In this document: piece by piece, positions 61,102 through 64,000 of the stretch
How the letters are laid out: each line of letters opens with the position of its first letter
How positions within the stretch are numbered: position 1 is the first letter of the stretch
Assembly (NCBI RefSeq): GCF_004005845.1
Contig: NZ_SADE01000003.1
Coordinates: forward strand, 62,001 to 126,000
DNA: 64,000 bases
From: Hwanghaeella grinnelliae
Lineage (GTDB): Bacteria; Pseudomonadota; Alphaproteobacteria; UBA8366; Aestuariispiraceae
Reading direction: 5' to 3'
Notes under the pieces: model-generated
Databases searched by the model: none
What the model was told of the DNA's origin: nothing
What the model saw: only the letters and a program-made list of their open reading frames with translations
Made by a program: the position numbers and the translations under genes

Positions 61102-64000
61102 TCAGTTGCCGAACAAGCCTTTCAAGCCCTTCTGCAACGCGCCTTTCAGGGCATCTTCGGGCGATGCCGGCTTTTCTTCCACCGGCTGTACCGGCGCCGC
61201 GGACGGCGTGGCCGGCTGTGCGCCCGTGCTGCCGGACGCGCCACCCGTCTTGATGTTGGCGCAGGGATGGTCATCCGAGAACCCTTGGGCCAGCAAACCA
61301 CCCACCGCCGGGGCGACACCACCGGTCAACAGGCCGAGCCCGACGCCGAGCGCTGCCTTACCCGCCTGCAAGCCAAAGGATGGAGACGCGAACGTACCGC
61401 CCACATGAACCGGAATCCCGATATTCACGGCACCCGCAATGCTTCCCTGTGGCGTGACGTCCAGATCCAAAGCTTCCTTACCCAGATTGATATCGCCATC
61501 AACCGTGACCGTGGAAATCTCGGTTTCCAGAATACCGGTCTTGGTATCCCCTATTCCGCCCTTGAAGGCATAGTCAGCGAATAGGCATTCGACCACGACG
61601 TTCTCTTTATTGGCGAAGAGTATCTCAGTCACCAAGGTCGCGCCCTTGCCGAATTCCCGGATCATCGCGCTTTTGTTCATCCTACCGTTGGCGACGACCA
61701 ATTTCGCATTGCCGCCCAAGGTGCTGGCCAAGGTGCGCGGGGAATCGCCGAGTGCAGCCACGGAAACATCGATGGTCAGCGGGCCATTGATAACGCCGTT
61801 GATACCGGCCAATTGCATGATGCCGCCGATATCGAGGTTCGAGCCGTCTAATCGGAAGCCGAGTTCAGGAATCTCCTTGGAGGCATTGTACCGCACTTCG
61901 GCATCCACAGCCCCACCGGCGGCATTGGCTTTGAAGGGCGTTATCTGCAGATCCCCGTTCTTCAGGGAAATCGCGACATCCGCATTGGTCATTTCCGTAA
62001 CCGCAAGGGTCAGTCTTGCGACTTTGACGGAGATATCCGCGTCCACCGACTTCATCGCTGCCAATGGGAACGGATCGTTCGGGATGACGCGACCGTCGCT
62101 GGGTTTAGCGGTTTGCGACGCGCCGCCGGACCCGCTTGCGCCGCCGGATGCACCGGTGCCGCCGCCCGAGCCGCCGCTCTTGCCTTGCTGCTGGAAAACC
62201 GACAGGTCCAGAAGGTTGGAGGTCAGCGCCACGTTCACATATGGCCGCTCACCTGCCGTCTTGGCTGTCAAACTGCCGGAAATGTCGCTCTTGCCCATCT
62301 GAATCGCCAAGCCATTCACGCGAACTTCGTCCGACATGCTGCCTTGGGCACGGCCGCGTACCGTCAGCGGCCCCACATCCGGCAAAGGATTCCCAGGTGT
62401 GGAAAGCTTGGCCAGGCTTGGACTATCAACTGAAACGGCGACATCCACGCCCGTCACCGCAACCGCATCGGCAATCGCGCCTTGGACGATCAGCAAAGCG
62501 GTTTCCTTGGTTCCGACAGAAACATTGAGATCGTTGACGGCAAATGTCTCGGAAAGACCACCTTTCACGGCGGCACCCAGTTTGAAGGGTCCAAGCGCAG
62601 GGACGGATTGACCGGCGAAATCCTGGGCGACTGGACTTAGATTACCCGTCTCAACGCCTTCCGCAGCGATTTTCAAGTCGATCCCAGCCTGATTCAACAA
62701 ATCCGCTATCCCGCCCTGGACGGCAACCTTCACAACCTGCGGGTCGCCCAGATCGACGTTCACGCCCTGCAAGGCAAGCGTTCCGGATGGGTCGCCTGTT
62801 ATTTTCGCTGTAACGGAGAGGGGGCCGAGAGCCGGCACTTTTTGACCGGCAAAATCCTGCGCGATCGGCGACAAGGCCCCGATCTGGCGGCTATCCGCAT
62901 TGATGTCGAGCGTCAAACCCTTTTGCCCGATCACGTCTTCCATGCCACCAACAGCGGTGACGGAAATGAGGTCAGGCGTCCCAAGTGAGAAATCGATGTC
63001 ATCGACGCGCACGACCTTGTCCAGATCTCCTGCGACCTTCGCCGTCAAGGCAAGCGGGCCGAGGGCCGGCACTTTTTGATCGGCGAATTGCTGCGCGATC
63101 GGCGTCAGGGCGCCGATCTGGTTGCTCCTCACGTCGATTGAAATTCCGATGCCCCGTTGTTTCAACAGGCTGGCAATACCGCCAGTCGCCTTGACCGCCA
63201 ACAGCGATTCCTTGCCCAAGGTCATATCGAGGTCGGAAAGCTGAATATCGCTTTCCAACCCACCGGTGACCACACCCTGCACGATCAATTGCCCAAGCGC
63301 CGGCACCGGCTGCCCGGTAAAGGGTTCGACGATCGGGCTCAATTTTCCAACTTCAGGCGCCTGCACTGCGAAACCAAGGCTGATACCGTCAACGGTCATC
63401 GCATCGGCGATCGACCCCTGCGCATTGACGACCAACAGGTCGGCACGCCCTAGGGCGAAATTGATGTCGCGCACGCCAAGGCCGGCGGCCTGTCCGCCTT
63501 TCACAGCAGCGGTCAGCCGATAGGGTCCAAGGGCCGGCACGTCCTGACCGGCAAATTCGCGCGTAATCGGGGAGAGACTGGCCGTCTCACGGCCCTCAAC
63601 CAATAACGAAAGATCCACACCCTCTACAGTCGTCAGCGACTGAACGGTGCCCGTCAGTTCGACCCGTACGAAATCGGGCTTGCCGATAAGAACCTTCAGC
63701 GCAGGGATGGAAAGGTCGGCATCCGCGTCGCCCTGGACGGTCACCTGTACGTCAAACGCGCCAATCGTGGGCACCGCTATACCAGCGACTTGCGCTGCCT
63801 GCGCCAATTCGTCCCCCGCCAGGGCGACGACGATATCGATGCCGCGCCCGGCCGTCGGGTCCTGAATTTGTCCGTCGACCTGCAAGCCGATGCCCGCGAC
63901 CTCGCCGGCCAGTTGCACCGGCCAAGTTTGGGCCGCATCCAGCATGGCTTGCGGCGACCCCAATTGCCCTTCGATCGCAATAGGCAGAGAGGTGGCTTGC
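61102..64000 (-). CDS. AsmA-family protein with tandem repeats, 5' end outside window
   Basis: The frame is open from the window end; a TTG at 63963 is not a credible start, so the gene is truncated by the window. The visible 960 or so residues consist of tandem about 78-residue units, each with an L-S/T-P-I-x-x-x-F-x-x-Q-x-V-P-A-L-G-P core at about 63540, 63290, 63060, 62820 and 62590, with degenerate units at both ends. A Gly/Ser-rich linker and a normal AsmA C-terminal domain follow (LDISVAALGDSPRTLASTLG-type region and a C-terminal DDHPC segment). AsmA proteins act in envelope lipid transport. Confidence 0.82.
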   Translation of the reverse strand, partial: QATSLPIAIEGQLGSPQAMLDAAQTWPVQLAGEVAGIGLQVDGQIQDPTAGRGIDIVVALAGDELAQAAQVAGIAVPTIGAFDVQVTVQGDADADLSIPALKVLIGKPDFVRVELTGTVQSLTTVEGVDLSLLVEGRETASLSPITREFAGQDVPALGPYRLTAAVKGGQAAGLGVRDINFALGRADLLVVNAQGSIADAMTVDGISLGFAVQAPEVGKLSPIVEPFTGQPVPALGQLIVQGVVTGGLESDIQLSDLDMTLGKESLLAVKATGGIASLLKQRGIGISIDVRSNQIGALTPIAQQFADQKVPALGPLALTAKVAGDLDKVVRVDDIDFSLGTPDLISVTAVGGMEDVIGQKGLTLDINADSRQIGALSPIAQDFAGQKVPALGPLSVTAKITGDPSGTLALQGVNVDLGDPQVVKVAVQGGIADLLNQAGIDLKIAAEGVETGNLSPVAQDFAGQSVPALGPFKLGAAVKGGLSETFAVNDLNVSVGTKETALLIVQGAIADAVAVTGVDVAVSVDSPSLAKLSTPGNPLPDVGPLTVRGRAQGSMSDEVRVNGLAIQMGKSDISGSLTAKTAGERPYVNVALTSNLLDLSVFQQQGKSGGSGGGTGASGGASGSGGASQTAKPSDGRVIPNDPFPLAAMKSVDADISVKVARLTLAVTEMTNADVAISLKNGDLQITPFKANAAGGAVDAEVRYNASKEIPELGFRLDGSNLDIGGIMQLAGINGVINGPLTIDVSVAALGDSPRTLASTLGGNAKLVVANGRMNKSAMIREFGKGATLVTEILFANKENVVVECLFADYAFKGGIGDTKTGILETEISTVTVDGDINLGKEALDLDVTPQGSIAGAVNIGIPVHVGGTFASPSFGLQAGKAALGVGLGLLTGGVAPAVGGLLAQGFSDDHPCANIKTGGASGSTGAQPATPSAAPVQPVEEKPASPEDALKGALQKGLKGLFGN
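61250..63600. repeat. Protein-level tandem repeats, about 78 residues each, in the AsmA-like gene
   Basis: Repeat cores at about 63540, 63290, 63060, 62820 and 62590 are spaced 232-247 bp apart. The middle units are nearly identical at the DNA level (for example GAGGGCCGGCACTTTTTGA and GAGAGCCGGCACTTTTTGA), which suggests recent duplication. The outer units are more diverged. Confidence 0.7.

Noticed and set aside
1-64000. CRISPR arrays or restriction/defence clusters.
   Set aside because: No regularly spaced repeats and no recognisable defence nucleases were seen anywhere in the window.

Overview
The window looks like a piece of a flagellated alphaproteobacterial chromosome, most likely from a Rhodospirillales-type lineage. 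This rests on gene content and signals: a GTTC-N7-GTTC LexA-type box at recA, a CckA hybrid kinase, an ATP12-type F1 assembly chaperone, a propionyl-CoA carboxylase pair, MotE and DUF6468 flagellar proteins, and two stand-alone PAS_5-type proteins. Species cannot be fixed from sequence alone. Genes are densely packed and GC-rich, except for a visibly AT-richer stretch at about 51.9-53.25 kb next to a tRNA-Leu gene.

Layout. 0-14 kb is housekeeping: the end of an exported subtilisin-like protease, an M24 aminopeptidase, a DUF1127 protein, prmA-uvrD, a CLC chloride channel with CBS domains, alaS, a PAS protein, and recA. The alaS 5' region carries an Ala-codon-rich mini-ORF with alternative stem-loops. 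14-22.5 kb holds the minus-strand set flgB-flgC-fliE-fliQ-fliR-flhB-cckA, with a near-consensus sigma-54 promoter in front of flgB. Divergently lie an FlhB C-domain homologue (FlhX type), a possible export chaperone, fliO and fliP. 22.5-37.5 kb holds two small genes, then flgF-flgG-flgA-flgH on the minus strand behind a second sigma-54 promoter. On the plus strand come fliL-fliM-DUF6468-MotE, a cheY-like gene, two successive MotB-like genes and a 1248-residue AMIN-like/TPR protein. No motA is visible.

37.5-50 kb is metabolic and transport: an M20 deacylase, a DUF364 protein, an MFS permease, mgtE, a malic enzyme/phosphotransacetylase fusion, a type I secretion ABC transporter with its HlyD adaptor, and a CaiB/BaiF protein with unusual domain order. 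50-53.3 kb has an autotransporter-like protein, then the AT-rich stretch. A 15-bp copy of the tRNA-Leu(GAG) 3' end lies 1.07 kb from the tRNA, as if an element had integrated there and decayed. 53.5-64 kb has lipB, a GST, a 43-residue membrane peptide, acylphosphatase, GNAT, pccA, a methyltransferase, pccB, an ATP12 chaperone and a partial AsmA-like protein with about 78-residue internal repeats.

How it fits together. The two sigma-54 operons supply rod, export-gate and L-ring parts. The fliL-to-TPR series supplies the switch and stator-side parts, with several poorly described envelope proteins. The most interesting candidates are the stator-side module (a MotB-like protein lacking the ion-binding Asp beside an intact MotB and an AMIN/TPR protein), the alaS leader, and the tRNA-flanking remnant. 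All functional claims come from reading motifs by eye; no database search was run.
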